Shown: positions 1 through 7,691, counted from the first letter of the stretch. The stretch: DNA of 64,000 bases from Puniceibacterium sp. IMCC21224 (GCF_001038505.1 NZ_LDPY01000001.1:3100001-3164000), one strand, 5' to 3'. A program made the numbers and translations. The notes: generated from the sequence alone by a model not told the origin.

Positions 1-356
1 AGCCCGCTCCGACCATCACGACGCTACCAGATGATCTTGTCCACTACAGTGAGCCTAGAACAATGACTGTTCGTGAGCACGCCCGGATACAGTCGTTTCC
101 GGATTGGTTTAAGTTCTGTGGTCCCTATACTACTGGGGGGAAGAGAAGGAAGCACGATTGCCCGCGGTACACGCAGGTCGGGAACGCGGTCCCGCCCCTT
201 CTTGCGCGCGCTGTTGGCGAAACCATCGCATCAGTCCTTCGTGATCAAGATATCAGAAATCTGCCGGACTGCTCTCAATTGGCTAAGGAAAGTGCTCCGA
301 TGGCTTGGGAAATCGTCGATGGTCATGAAAGGTTCACCGTTTCGATCCAAAATTAG
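1..356 (+). CDS. Cytosine-C5 DNA methyltransferase, C-terminal fragment (gene enters from the left edge)
   Basis: The reading frame is open from base 3, so the start lies left of the window. The visible 117 or so codons carry the end of a C5 cytosine methyltransferase. A motif IX-like stretch (PRTMTVREHARIQSFPDWF) is followed by the motif X signature QVGNAVPPLLARAVG, which helps form the S-adenosylmethionine pocket. The enzyme would methylate cytosine within a specific DNA site, usually to protect host DNA in a restriction-modification system. The target-recognition domain and catalytic Pro-Cys are off-window. The last 126 bases overlap the 3' end of the converging response-regulator gene. 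The family call is secure; specificity and any partner nuclease cannot be seen. Confidence 0.9.
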   Translation, partial: PAPTITTLPDDLVHYSEPRTMTVREHARIQSFPDWFKFCGPYTTGGKRRKHDCPRYTQVGNAVPPLLARAVGETIASVLRDQDIRNLPDCSQLAKESAPMAWEIVDGHERFTVSIQN

Positions 357-1160
357 CCAGCCTTTTTCATTTCTTGTTTCGAGGGCATGGCCCAAAACGT
401 TGCGGACCTCCAGGACGCTATCGCGGTAGTCCTTTGTTGCCGCCCTAAGAGCTCTGAGGTCGTCTTTTGCCTCTCCATCGGGCAAGCTCGCTATATGTTT
501 CCGGAGCAACTCCCTAAATAGGTTGAAGGATTTCATACTGTCGGTAGCAGGATGATCAATTCGTTCGGCTAGGTTGGCTTGCGCCGGAAACTTCTCTAGG
601 TTTGCCGAAGATTGGTCGCAAACCGCTTTATCAAGGAATTTAGTTGCAACTTCCTCAGCCTCTCCGACAGCCAGCTCCAAGATAACCTTTCTACAAATCA
701 CATCGACTTCGGCAACAACCTCCATCGCCAATCCACGCATTCCCGACAATCGGTTGAGCGTATGAGCGTAGTCCTGAATCAACTCACTTGCGCGGGCGGT
801 GAAGTTATCGCGGTTAGCGCAAAAGACACCTTCGATGCGGTCTTTCGCCATCCGATCCCGCAGGCCCGCCTCAGTATCGCCGCTGCTGTAGAATAGAATT
901 GGTGTCGAGCGAAACAATCGGCGAATCTCTGGAGCCAGTTTATCGCCTCGGACACCTCCGGCAAGCCCAAGGTCGAGAAGTACTAAGTCAAACGCGTGAT
1001 AGCTCTGCTGGCGCTCGGCCAACTCACCTATGTCAGCGCCATCCACGGACACTGTAATTTCAAGCTCGAAACCGGCATCCGCCGCACCTCGGCGTATCTC
1101 TTCTTCTTCTTGTGGCGAAAAGTTATCCTCGATCCACAACAACCCAAACTGGAGCTTCAA
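231..1160 (-). CDS. Response-regulator-like protein with N-terminal receiver domain
   Basis: 309 residues. Residues 1-125 or so read as a receiver domain: an acidic pair in LLWIEDN, a probable phospho-acceptor Asp in DLVLLDLGL and a Ser pair in FYSSG. The usual Lys near the end of the domain is not obvious (CANRD). The remaining 180 residues are mostly helical with no recognised DNA-binding or enzymatic motif. The start is TTG, within a TTGA overlap with the stop codon of the upstream ATPase gene, so the two proteins are probably made together and work as sensor and receiver. Its 3' end runs 126 bases into the converging methyltransferase gene. Cognate signal and output are unknown. Confidence 0.75.
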   Translation of the reverse strand: MKLQFGLLWIEDNFSPQEEEEIRRGAADAGFELEITVSVDGADIGELAERQQSYHAFDLVLLDLGLAGGVRGDKLAPEIRRLFRSTPILFYSSGDTEAGLRDRMAKDRIEGVFCANRDNFTARASELIQDYAHTLNRLSGMRGLAMEVVAEVDVICRKVILELAVGEAEEVATKFLDKAVCDQSSANLEKFPAQANLAERIDHPATDSMKSFNLFRELLRKHIASLPDGEAKDDLRALRAATKDYRDSVLEVRNVLGHALETRNEKGWLILDRNGEPFMTIDDFPSHRSTFLSQLRAVRQISDILITKD

Positions 1161-3508
1161 TTGGCTTTCTCCGGAATTGTAATAATGAAATCGGCTCGAA
1201 CGTCGTCAGATTTCGGGTCGAACCGAATACCCCCACCCATCTCTTCAAGAACTTGCGCTACATGAAATAGACCAAGGCCAGTCCCGTTATGTGTACCAGT
1301 ATAGTGTTTCTCAAAAACCCGATCTCGATCAATCCTATCAAGATCGAACCCCTGGCCATCATCGTTAACCCGAAGCTCGAGCTTGCCTTTGCTTTGCGAC
1401 GGCTGAGCTACAAACCAAATCTCTTGGGCCTTCGCTTTTCTGGCATTGTCGACCAAATTGTCGACAACGACTGCAAGGTCAAACGGTGAAAACTCGCATT
1501 CCAGCGCATCAACTTTGGACTCAAAATGAACTCTGGGTGCTCTGCCGGTGTCTGCTAGCATCACCGAAAAATACTCGTTGAGATACTCAATAATGTCGCC
1601 TTGAATATGGCTAGTTTCAAGATCAACTTTGATATTTGGGGCAAAGCGAGAAATTGTTTGAAGCCGATTATTTTCCAGACGGATATAGGAAAAATCATCC
1701 ATCAAAGTGCGCAGAATTTTTCTTAAGGCACCAGCCAAGTCCTCAAAATCATCCGGGTCCATTTCATCTGCGCCAGCCAGCATCTTCATCGCTTCTTGAG
1801 CACCGCTTAGTCCTCGCGTGGTGCTTGACGCAACGTGGCCAGAATAAATGTTTACCTGGTGCAGAAGTAACTGAATACGTTCGGCGTCCAAGTTTTGGCT
1901 GGCCGCGAGATAACGGGATTGCTTTTCAAGTTGGACAATCCGCGCGTCTGACTGTGCTCGTTCTTCGGCAACCCGGTTCGCCTCTTTTCGAGCTTCTGCT
2001 TCGGCCTTCTCGAGTTCAGCAATTCTTGCGCGCGTCTGTTCAATACGCTTCAAAAGTTCAGTGTCGCCGTCTCTTTCCGCGATGGAAATGAGGTCAGACA
2101 GTGCTTTCTCTGTGGCGGCTTCCTTCGCATCCGCTAGATCGAGAATATCTTGATCGAAATCAAGTATCTCCAACTCTTTGGTGCGGGCAAGACCTCCAAC
2201 GATCTGCAGGATTCTGGCTTTAGCTGGATCGCCCTCGAGTCCTTCAGCGGTATCTCGCCCCTGATCAGCTTTGTCTTTCCAGTTCACCCCAACAACATAG
2301 CGCTCAAGGCGCTTAACCATCTTTTCAAGAATGGCTTCGAAAAGGGCCCTGCTATTTGCATCTTCGATTAGACCGGCATCGCGGCTCGACGCTTCTCGAA
2401 ACATCTTGGGTGGGGCTGTTACGTCCACACGACCAAGAACATCCCTAGTACCCAGATACCTAGATGTGCCCTGCTGTTTCCTTCGGTTCAGACCGAAGCT
2501 ATCATCCATCTCCTCACCAATTGGAAAAATCCTGAAACCGTTCAAGAAGAGGAAGATGCTGCCGAACTGAACTGATTTAACTTTCATTCTATGGCCAAAA
2601 GTGGCCTTTGCACTCCGATTAAGGTAATATATCTCACCAGTAACGCTGCATCTTTCAAGCTCAGGGTAAGGATTAGGTTCTGCAACTTTGTATATCCGTC
2701 GGCCACGGTCTACGAGTTCTGAGACAACCTTGTCGGCGTCGATGGAAACCTTAATTCGAGAAGTCTTTTCGCGAATAACATCAGCGATATCGTTTCCGAT
2801 TGGACCGTTTAGTTCGTCGTCATCCTCGTCTGAGCCAACTAGGTAAGTTTCGACGTTTACTGAATCAGTCGTCCCGAAGGGGTCGATGAGCTTAGCCAGA
2901 TAGGCCCTTAGCTTCCAAAGGTTCGCCTCGTCCCAGTGGTGTCGAAGGCCAGTGATCTGAAGGACGGTACCCGACTTTTTAGGACTTTCTGCAACTTCCA
3001 AGTCTGGGAAGTCATCGTCCTCGTCGATATCTACCAAGATGCTTTTGAACTCATCCTTGCTATCAAGTTCGAACTTTTCCCAATCAATGTAGAGGCCGAC
3101 TATTGGTGCGGAAACTTTCTTCGTCTTTTTTTTCGAAAAAAGCTCAAGCGAGGAGCCAAGTGTATCACATGAAAACCGGCCAATCCCCTTACTGCCGGCA
3201 TATCCACCTACCGACCTTATTTTATCTCGGTAGTCCGTATCGGTTCCATCTTCAGTACCATCAGCTTTCGCAGAATAAGCCACGAACAACCACTTGTCGG
3301 TGATATCGCCAGCACTCATTCCCTTTCCGTCATCGACAATCCGAATTGCATCGGCATCGGGGTCGATCTCAATCTGAATTAGGGTTGCCCCTGCATCAAC
3401 AGAGTTCTTAACAAGTTCGAATATTGCGACGAATTCATTCGTAACCAGGTCGCGCCCGATTACGTCCTTAAGGTGTGTGCTTACTTTGAATGGCTTTTGA
3501 ACGGTCAT
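1157..3508 (-). CDS. Large protein with two GHKL (HSP90/histidine-kinase type) ATPase domains
   Basis: 783 residues from the chosen ATG, which has a GAGG ribosome site about 8 bases upstream; an in-frame start 12 codons earlier is less likely. The N-terminal GHKL ATPase shows the N box FELVKNSVDAGA, G1 DDGKGM and G2 GSKGIGRFS, as in HSP90/MutL/MORC proteins. A charged, probably coiled-coil stretch follows (residues about 480-560, rich in A, E, R and K). A short helix with LLLHQVNIYSGHV could be a DHp-like phospho-acceptor segment. A second, histidine-kinase-like ATPase has N box VVDNLVDNARKAKA, G1 NDDGQGFD and G2 GTGLGLFHV. It is coupled to the receiver protein downstream. Similar GHKL proteins occur beside C5 methylases in defence loci, so a role in restriction or phage sensing is an inference. 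Confidence 0.8.
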   Translation of the reverse strand: MTVQKPFKVSTHLKDVIGRDLVTNEFVAIFELVKNSVDAGATLIQIEIDPDADAIRIVDDGKGMSAGDITDKWLFVAYSAKADGTEDGTDTDYRDKIRSVGGYAGSKGIGRFSCDTLGSSLELFSKKKTKKVSAPIVGLYIDWEKFELDSKDEFKSILVDIDEDDDFPDLEVAESPKKSGTVLQITGLRHHWDEANLWKLRAYLAKLIDPFGTTDSVNVETYLVGSDEDDDELNGPIGNDIADVIREKTSRIKVSIDADKVVSELVDRGRRIYKVAEPNPYPELERCSVTGEIYYLNRSAKATFGHRMKVKSVQFGSIFLFLNGFRIFPIGEEMDDSFGLNRRKQQGTSRYLGTRDVLGRVDVTAPPKMFREASSRDAGLIEDANSRALFEAILEKMVKRLERYVVGVNWKDKADQGRDTAEGLEGDPAKARILQIVGGLARTKELEILDFDQDILDLADAKEAATEKALSDLISIAERDGDTELLKRIEQTRARIAELEKAEAEARKEANRVAEERAQSDARIVQLEKQSRYLAASQNLDAERIQLLLHQVNIYSGHVASSTTRGLSGAQEAMKMLAGADEMDPDDFEDLAGALRKILRTLMDDFSYIRLENNRLQTISRFAPNIKVDLETSHIQGDIIEYLNEYFSVMLADTGRAPRVHFESKVDALECEFSPFDLAVVVDNLVDNARKAKAQEIWFVAQPSQSKGKLELRVNDDGQGFDLDRIDRDRVFEKHYTGTHNGTGLGLFHVAQVLEEMGGGIRFDPKSDDVRADFIITIPEKAN

Positions 3509-3601
3509 GATGCAAACCTCACGTATCCATCCTGCTATGTCCATCGGTTTCTATCGCTTTGTGTCGTATGAGAATTCAAGGCTCTTGAGCCAACTTCTAC
3601 G

Positions 3602-5125
3602 TCAATGCGTCATCCCCCGGTCCATCTCGACCTCCCGCTCTTCTAGTTCTGCTTCAACTGCCTCTCTGCGGCTTTCACTAATTTCAAGCTGGTCTCGAGT
3701 TGCGTGCGCAGCCTCCCGTAGTTCGAGCCCTCGCTCAACAAGCCGTGCAACGCAGCCACGGACGCCGTTTGCGATTGAATGAGCACCGACACGCAGGCGG
3801 CCAATCCATCCATCTGGCTCTGCATCTTGGTCGTCGAGCGTGCTTCCAAGCCGCTCAATTCCTTTGCTGAGACCTCGCAGGCCGTCACCAACCGCTCGAC
3901 GCAGGCGAGCAAGTCGCGTTCCAAGGCTGTCAGGGGTGTCGTCATCTACTGCTCCTCGATCTTGATGCAGGTCACTGATTTGCCGCCCAGTGTGCAGGTC
4001 CTCAGGCGTGCCTTGGTCGGGTCCAGCATCAGCCAAGTCCCGTCCTCCCGGTCGATCCGCGTCAGGCCCAAGTCCGTCATTTCCGAGCTGGCCAGCATCA
4101 ATGTCCAAAGCAAGCTCGCGGCCATCATCGAGACGATCCCCACCAAGAACGTTCCCGTGATCAGCCAAGGTGAGATCGTCAGCCAGCTCTTGTTCTGTTG
4201 CAGAAAGGTGCGGGTATCGATCTCGATTGTACGCTGCGCGTTGGTCGCAATGCTGCTCAAATCGGCCCTGAAGCTGTCGAGCTGGGATGCCATCGAGGCG
4301 GCGTAGTCCTGCCGGATCGTGTCCAGTTCCGCGTTCAGCTTCTCGCTCAGCCGGGTCGGCTTGCCAGTTTTCATGGAAAATCTCTCCTTTCAAACGCCAG
4401 CGCTCGCCGGTGTCGGGGTCTTGGGCGGTCAGGTGGGCTTTGCCGACGCGGGGCAGGTCGAAGCCTGCGTCTGCGAGCGCGTCGACCATGCTGGCGCGGT
4501 CGGTGATCAGGCCGACGCTGATCTGGTCTTGCAGCCACGCGTGCAGCTCTTCGCGGCCTTGGGCGCGGGTTGGGGTCTCGATGGTGTCGCGGACCTCTTG
4601 GGTGCGCTCCAGCTCCATCGGATCGGCCCAGCCGTGGCGCTGGTTCATCACGTCGCGCAGGCTGTCGAAGGCCTTCTCATATCCAGGCGGCGCGATGTTC
4701 AGGCTTTTGCCCGAGGTCAGCTCCAAGCGCGGTGTGCAGAAGTGAAGCTCAACACGGTCTTCGTGGGTATGTCGGACCCAGAGCACGTCATATTGCGTCG
4801 GGTCCAGCCCCGCGAAGGCCAGACGCTCGAAGTGGTCCATAACCTCGGCCTGCTGTTCCTCGGTCGGGGCATCGGCTGCGGCAAAGCTGATCACCCCTGC
4901 GCGGTAGGTCCACTGGTGGCGGCTGGCATCGATCAAGGCTTCTGTGCGGTCGGGATTGCCGCGCAGAACCTCCGGCAAAGGCTCCCGCGTGACGGTCATC
5001 GGCTGCCCGTCTGCATCGCGGATCAGGTCGCGGTTGTCGTCATAGGCCAGCACCCTGTCCGCCACGAGGTAGCCGACCGGACCAGCGCCCGCGCCTTTGC
5101 CGTTGCGGAAGAACTTGATCAGCAT
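3602..5125 (-). CDS. mobA: Relaxase of a ColE1-like mobilisation system (MobA/MbeA type)
   Basis: 507 residues. Residues 1-200 form the relaxase/mobilisation nuclease domain. The metal-binding motif reads VRHTHEDRVELHF, and LNIAPPGYEKAFDSLRDVMN follows it as in MobA-type enzymes. The protein would nick one strand at oriT and lead it into the recipient during conjugation driven by another plasmid. The C-terminal 300 residues are charged and low in conservation, and the same DNA encodes two nested proteins in another frame. The start overlaps the mobC stop by 7 bases, so the genes are translationally coupled. No type IV secretion genes are visible, so this is a mobilisable element, not a self-transmissible one. 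Confidence 0.88.
   Translation of the reverse strand: MLIKFFRNGKGAGAGPVGYLVADRVLAYDDNRDLIRDADGQPMTVTREPLPEVLRGNPDRTEALIDASRHQWTYRAGVISFAAADAPTEEQQAEVMDHFERLAFAGLDPTQYDVLWVRHTHEDRVELHFCTPRLELTSGKSLNIAPPGYEKAFDSLRDVMNQRHGWADPMELERTQEVRDTIETPTRAQGREELHAWLQDQISVGLITDRASMVDALADAGFDLPRVGKAHLTAQDPDTGERWRLKGEIFHENWQADPAEREAERGTGHDPAGLRRLDGIPARQLQGRFEQHCDQRAAYNRDRYPHLSATEQELADDLTLADHGNVLGGDRLDDGRELALDIDAGQLGNDGLGPDADRPGGRDLADAGPDQGTPEDLHTGRQISDLHQDRGAVDDDTPDSLGTRLARLRRAVGDGLRGLSKGIERLGSTLDDQDAEPDGWIGRLRVGAHSIANGVRGCVARLVERGLELREAAHATRDQLEISESRREAVEAELEEREVEMDRGMTH
3643..3945 (-). CDS. MbeD/MobD-like small mobilisation protein nested in the relaxase gene
   Basis: 100 residues, wholly inside the relaxase gene in a different frame on the same strand. 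The N-terminus MTTPLTALERDLLACVERL resembles the opening of MbeD-family proteins (TELE..LL.ALE), and the rest is predicted helical. The ATG follows immediately on the TAG stop of the preceding nested gene, with a strong GAGGAG ribosome site about 6 bases upstream that has no role for the relaxase itself. In ColE1-type plasmids mbeB and mbeD overlap the 3' half of mbeA in just this way; MbeD is associated there with mobilisation and entry exclusion. Function here is inferred from arrangement plus weak sequence likeness. Confidence 0.65.
   Translation of the reverse strand: MTTPLTALERDLLACVERLVTACEVSAKELSGLEARSTTKMQSQMDGLAACVSVLIQSQTASVAALHGLLSEGSNYGRLRTQLETSLKLVKAAERQLKQN
3946..4374 (-). CDS. 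MbeB/MobB-like membrane mobilisation protein nested in the relaxase gene
   Basis: 142 residues in a different frame from the overlapping relaxase. The N-terminal 60 residues are helical and charged. A strongly hydrophobic segment at residues 69-92 (SPWLITGTFLVGIVSMMAAS) would span the membrane, and a short C-terminal domain contains two Cys. An AAAGGAGAG ribosome site lies 6-8 bases before the ATG, inside relaxase coding sequence, which argues that the frame is translated. The position matches mobB/mbeB, whose product anchors or stabilises the relaxosome at the membrane. The name rests on position and topology, not on a recognised domain. Confidence 0.6.
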   Translation of the reverse strand: MKTGKPTRLSEKLNAELDTIRQDYAASMASQLDSFRADLSSIATNAQRTIEIDTRTFLQQNKSWLTISPWLITGTFLVGIVSMMAASLLWTLMLASSEMTDLGLTRIDREDGTWLMLDPTKARLRTCTLGGKSVTCIKIEEQ

Positions 5126-5592
5126 CGGCGTGCGGCCTCGACGATCTGGGCAAGCTGGCGTTCGATGGTCAGCAGGCGTCGAGCGACGGTCAGTGCGTGG
5201 AGGTCAACACGGCCCGCCAACATCGCGCGATTTAGCCAACGGGCGATCTGGTTGAGGTTGCCGCCGATGCGCCCCACGGCCAGCACCAGCGCGGGGTCGA
5301 CGCGGGGGATAGGCTTGCGACGTCGGGCCTCAGTCAGGCCAAGCGCCTCGCGCAGCAAGGTCGCAGCGGGCAAGCCAGCCGCCTCGGCCTTGGCGCGCAA
5401 CTGGGCCTTCTCTGCGGCGCTACACCGAAAGACGAATGTCTCGGTCAGCGGCTCTTTGGTGCGGGCTTTTCCCGCGCCGGTGGGGTTCGAAGGGGAGGCG
5501 TGCCGCCCCTCGCAAGGTCCCGTGTCAGCAGCGCCAGCGTATGACATGGGTCGCCTTGCTGTTTGCTCTTCTGTCGGATCGGTTGCGGTCAT
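5119..5592 (-). CDS. mobC: Relaxosome accessory protein MobC
   Basis: 157 residues from the ATG at 5592, chosen because it forms an ATGA overlap with the stop of the upstream helix-turn-helix gene; an in-frame start 30 codons earlier would read into that gene. The C-terminal half has the MobC/ribbon-helix-helix pattern: TFVFRCSAAEKAQLRAKAEA, then RIGGNLNQIARWLN. These proteins bind oriT and help the relaxase melt the nick site. The N-terminal 50 residues are Pro/Thr/Ala-rich and probably disordered. The gene is coupled downstream to the relaxase by a 7-base overlap. The oriT itself was not identified. Confidence 0.85.
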   Translation of the reverse strand: MTATDPTEEQTARRPMSYAGAADTGPCEGRHASPSNPTGAGKARTKEPLTETFVFRCSAAEKAQLRAKAEAAGLPAATLLREALGLTEARRRKPIPRVDPALVLAVGRIGGNLNQIARWLNRAMLAGRVDLHALTVARRLLTIERQLAQIVEAARRC

Positions 5593-6443
5593 GATCCGAG
5601 GCCTGCGGCTTGGATTTGGGCCTCGGAAACCAACTTCGACGCAAGCAACGCCGTGACTTGGGTGCCCGTGATGTGTTTGCACATCGGGCTGCGATCACTG
5701 ATCCAGCAGGCCAGCCGCGCATGGTGATCCGCCTGCAATGCTGCCGTCTTCTCTCGGTCTTCTGCCTGCTTCTCGACATAGGCAAGCCAGCGCCGGGTAA
5801 GAAACCAGTTGTCGGAGAAGCAGACTTTCGAGCGGGTGAAACCTGCGCTGTCGGTGGCGTAGGCTTGGACGGCCTGCAACAGGTCCTCCGGTGCAATCCC
5901 TTCCTTCATGGCCTCTTCGATCTGGGCAAGGCAGGCCGCCTTGTTCCGCAATCGGTCTGGTGGATACGCGGCCAAGATCCTCTCAGCTTCTTCATTCGCC
6001 GCCGCCTCGCGCTTGCGCGTAGGTGGTTTATGGATGGTTTTAGGATGGTTTGGGGGCCGTGGTGGCCCCGGTACCCCGGCCACAGTGGCCCCCTTACCGG
6101 GGCCAGACTGGACGGGGGCCACTGTGGACCCCGTCTCAATCTCGGGCTCTGCGGTAGGTTCCAGCGCCTCGACCTTGGCCAGATCAATCCGGTAAACGAC
6201 GGTGAAGCCATTCTTGCAAGTCCGTGCGCCAGTCTCCACAAGGATGCCTTCCTTCAAGAACGCGCGCATGGCTCGCTTGACTGTGGTCTCCCCCAGCTCG
6301 GTGTGCCGCTGAATCGTTCCCTTGGAACACCAGATGCCTGAGCCATCGTCGCTCGCCTTATCAGCGAGAAACATGATGATCTGCTTGCGCGTTGCGCTGC
6401 CGAACTTCCGTTCCGCGCATGTGTTTGCGACCCGCCAGCTCAT
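5589..6443 (-). CDS. Helix-turn-helix protein of the mobile element, possibly a replication initiator or regulator
   Basis: 284 residues. The first 85 resemble a winged helix-turn-helix: KFGSATRKQIIMFLADKAS, then CSKGTIQRHTELGETTVKRAMRAFLKEG. A Pro/Gly-rich linker (residues about 105-150) is encoded by DNA with a 14-bp inverted repeat. The C-terminal 130 residues (ANEEAERILAAYPPDRLRNK onward) are helical and Trp-rich, with no motif I can name. As first gene of the mob operon, ending in an ATGA overlap with mobC, it may control the mob genes or serve as a replication protein for an excised circular form. Either role is inference; only the DNA-binding fold is supported. Confidence 0.6.
   Translation of the reverse strand: MSWRVANTCAERKFGSATRKQIIMFLADKASDDGSGIWCSKGTIQRHTELGETTVKRAMRAFLKEGILVETGARTCKNGFTVVYRIDLAKVEALEPTAEPEIETGSTVAPVQSGPGKGATVAGVPGPPRPPNHPKTIHKPPTRKREAAANEEAERILAAYPPDRLRNKAACLAQIEEAMKEGIAPEDLLQAVQAYATDSAGFTRSKVCFSDNWFLTRRWLAYVEKQAEDREKTAALQADHHARLACWISDRSPMCKHITGTQVTALLASKLVSEAQIQAAGLGS
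6080..6127. repeat. 14-bp perfect inverted repeat inside the helix-turn-helix gene
   Basis: CCACAGTGGCCCCC at 6080-6093 is repeated in inverse orientation at 6114-6127, with a 20-bp GC-rich spacer. It lies in the part coding for the low-complexity linker, and further partial copies of GGGGCC/GGTGGCCCC sit just upstream. It may be a protein-binding dyad or origin/oriT-like element, or a by-product of the repetitive Pro/Gly codons. Confidence 0.5.
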
Positions 6444-6555
6444 TGGAAGGCCTCGTGGCCAAGGTTTGACAATTCGCCGCTAAGTGCTTGATGCGCCGTG
6501 GTGGGTTTGACAGATTTTTCGTGACTAACCTGTTGAGCCTTATCAACAAGCTTAG

Positions 6556-6602
6556 GCTTGAAAATCCTCGTGTCGGTGGTTCGATTCCGCCCCCGGGCAC
6601 CA
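6556..6602 (+). other. Copy of the 3' part of tRNA-Phe (GAA): probable attachment-site scar
   Basis: The sequence runs from the anticodon loop (TTGAAAA, GAA anticodon) through the 5-base variable loop GTGTC and a paired T arm (GGTGG/CCGCC around TTCGATT) to an acceptor strand CCCGGGC with ACCA. This is the 3' half of a bacterial tRNA-Phe. The 5' half is missing: upstream bases cannot pair with the anticodon or acceptor strands. Tyrosine recombinases that target tRNA genes leave just such a copy at the far end of the inserted element. As the fragment is on the plus strand, the intact tRNA-Phe and integrase are expected to the left, with the mob and methyltransferase genes inside the island. 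Confidence 0.75.
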
Positions 6603-6710
6603 CCCTTCTTTTTTGTCGTTACTTGTCAGCTACTTAGTGTCCGTCGTCATATAAAATGGGACATCAGAGCGGCTTGAGCATTGGAGGCTCTGGCTCGTTT
6701 GTGTGATTGA

Positions 6711-7691
6711 TTATGCGGCTTGTTTTTGGTGTTGCAAGCGGCGTTCGCGGATTGTCAGTATCTTGATCTTCTTCCTTTCTCTGAGGATGGCTTTGTCGCG
6801 CCCAAAGTAGACGTCGGCGGGCGTGACGTTGTTGAGACTCTCGTGGTATCGCGCGTTGTTGTAATACTCTACGAAGGCCCCGATCTGGCGTTCGAGATCG
6901 CCGGGCAGGTAGTAGTTTTCCAGCAGAACCCGGTTCTTCATAGTTTGGTGCCAGCGCTCAATCTTGCCCTGGGTTTGCGGATGGAATGGTGCCCCGCGAA
7001 CGTGGCCCATTTTTTGATTTCCCAACCACTTGGCGAGGTCGCCAGAGATGTAGCAGGCCCCGTTGTCACTCAGCAGGCGCGGCTTGTGCCGGACGACGGC
7101 TTGGTCACAGCCCGATGCGCTCAGAGCCAGTTCAATCGTGTCCGTCACGTCCTCGGCCCGCATGTTTGTGCAAAGCTTCCAGGCGATGATGTAGCGGCTG
7201 TAGTCGTCGAGGATGGTGGACAGGTAATACCAGCCCCAGCCGATGATCTTGAAGTAGGTGAAGTCGGTCTGCCAGAGCTGATGGATGGCCGTGGTCTTGT
7301 CCGTGAACTCGTCCGCGGCCTTGATCACCACATAGTCCGGCGCCGTGATCAGATCAGCTGCTTTAAGAATGCGGTAAGCCGATGATTCCGAGATAAAATA
7401 CCGGTTCTCATCGGTGTATTTGACCGCCAGTTCACGTGTCGTCAGCGCCTCATGTTCTAACGCAAACTCGATCAGGTCATCGCGCCGGTCTTGGGGTATT
7501 CGATTCCAGACCGACCCTGGTCGAGGAGACCGATCGGCCAGCGCATCGAACCCGCCCTCGACGTAGCGATCATACCAGCGGTAGAAAGCCGTGCGCGGAA
7601 TGCCCAGCATATCCAGCGTCATTTTGGTGGGCAGATGCGAACCTTCAACGGTGCGGATGATCTCAAGCTTCTCGGTTGCAGGGTATCTCAT
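6711..7691 (-). CDS. IS3-family transposase OrfB (copy A)
   Basis: 326 residues from the ATG that makes an ATGA overlap with the OrfA stop. An N-terminal helix-turn-helix (LDMLGIPRTAFYRWYDRYVE) precedes an rve-type DDE integrase core: Asp in WQTDFTY, Asp in LLSDNGACYISG and Glu in TQGKIERWHQTMK. The C-terminal block YYNNARYHESLNNVTPADVY is typical. It catalyses cut-and-paste or copy-out transposition of this element. All three catalytic acids are present, so it is probably functional. Residues after the DDE core are shared with the interrupted copy at 8148-9829. Confidence 0.88.
   Translation of the reverse strand: MRYPATEKLEIIRTVEGSHLPTKMTLDMLGIPRTAFYRWYDRYVEGGFDALADRSPRPGSVWNRIPQDRRDDLIEFALEHEALTTRELAVKYTDENRYFISESSAYRILKAADLITAPDYVVIKAADEFTDKTTAIHQLWQTDFTYFKIIGWGWYYLSTILDDYSRYIIAWKLCTNMRAEDVTDTIELALSASGCDQAVVRHKPRLLSDNGACYISGDLAKWLGNQKMGHVRGAPFHPQTQGKIERWHQTMKNRVLLENYYLPGDLERQIGAFVEYYNNARYHESLNNVTPADVYFGRDKAILRERKKIKILTIRERRLQHQKQAA

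Noticed and set aside
4319..5656. 445-residue plus-strand frame
   Set aside because: It is antisense to the relaxase and mobC genes; its codon pattern is the mirror of theirs and it shows no domain.
6538..6602. Intact tRNA gene
   Set aside because: Only the 3' half of tRNA-Phe is present; the D arm, 5' acceptor strand and 5' anticodon strand are missing.
6361..6603. 80-residue minus-strand reading frame opening MVPGGGIEPPTRGFS
   Set aside because: It is the antisense reading of the tRNA-Phe fragment, a well-known false ORF, and overlaps the helix-turn-helix gene end.
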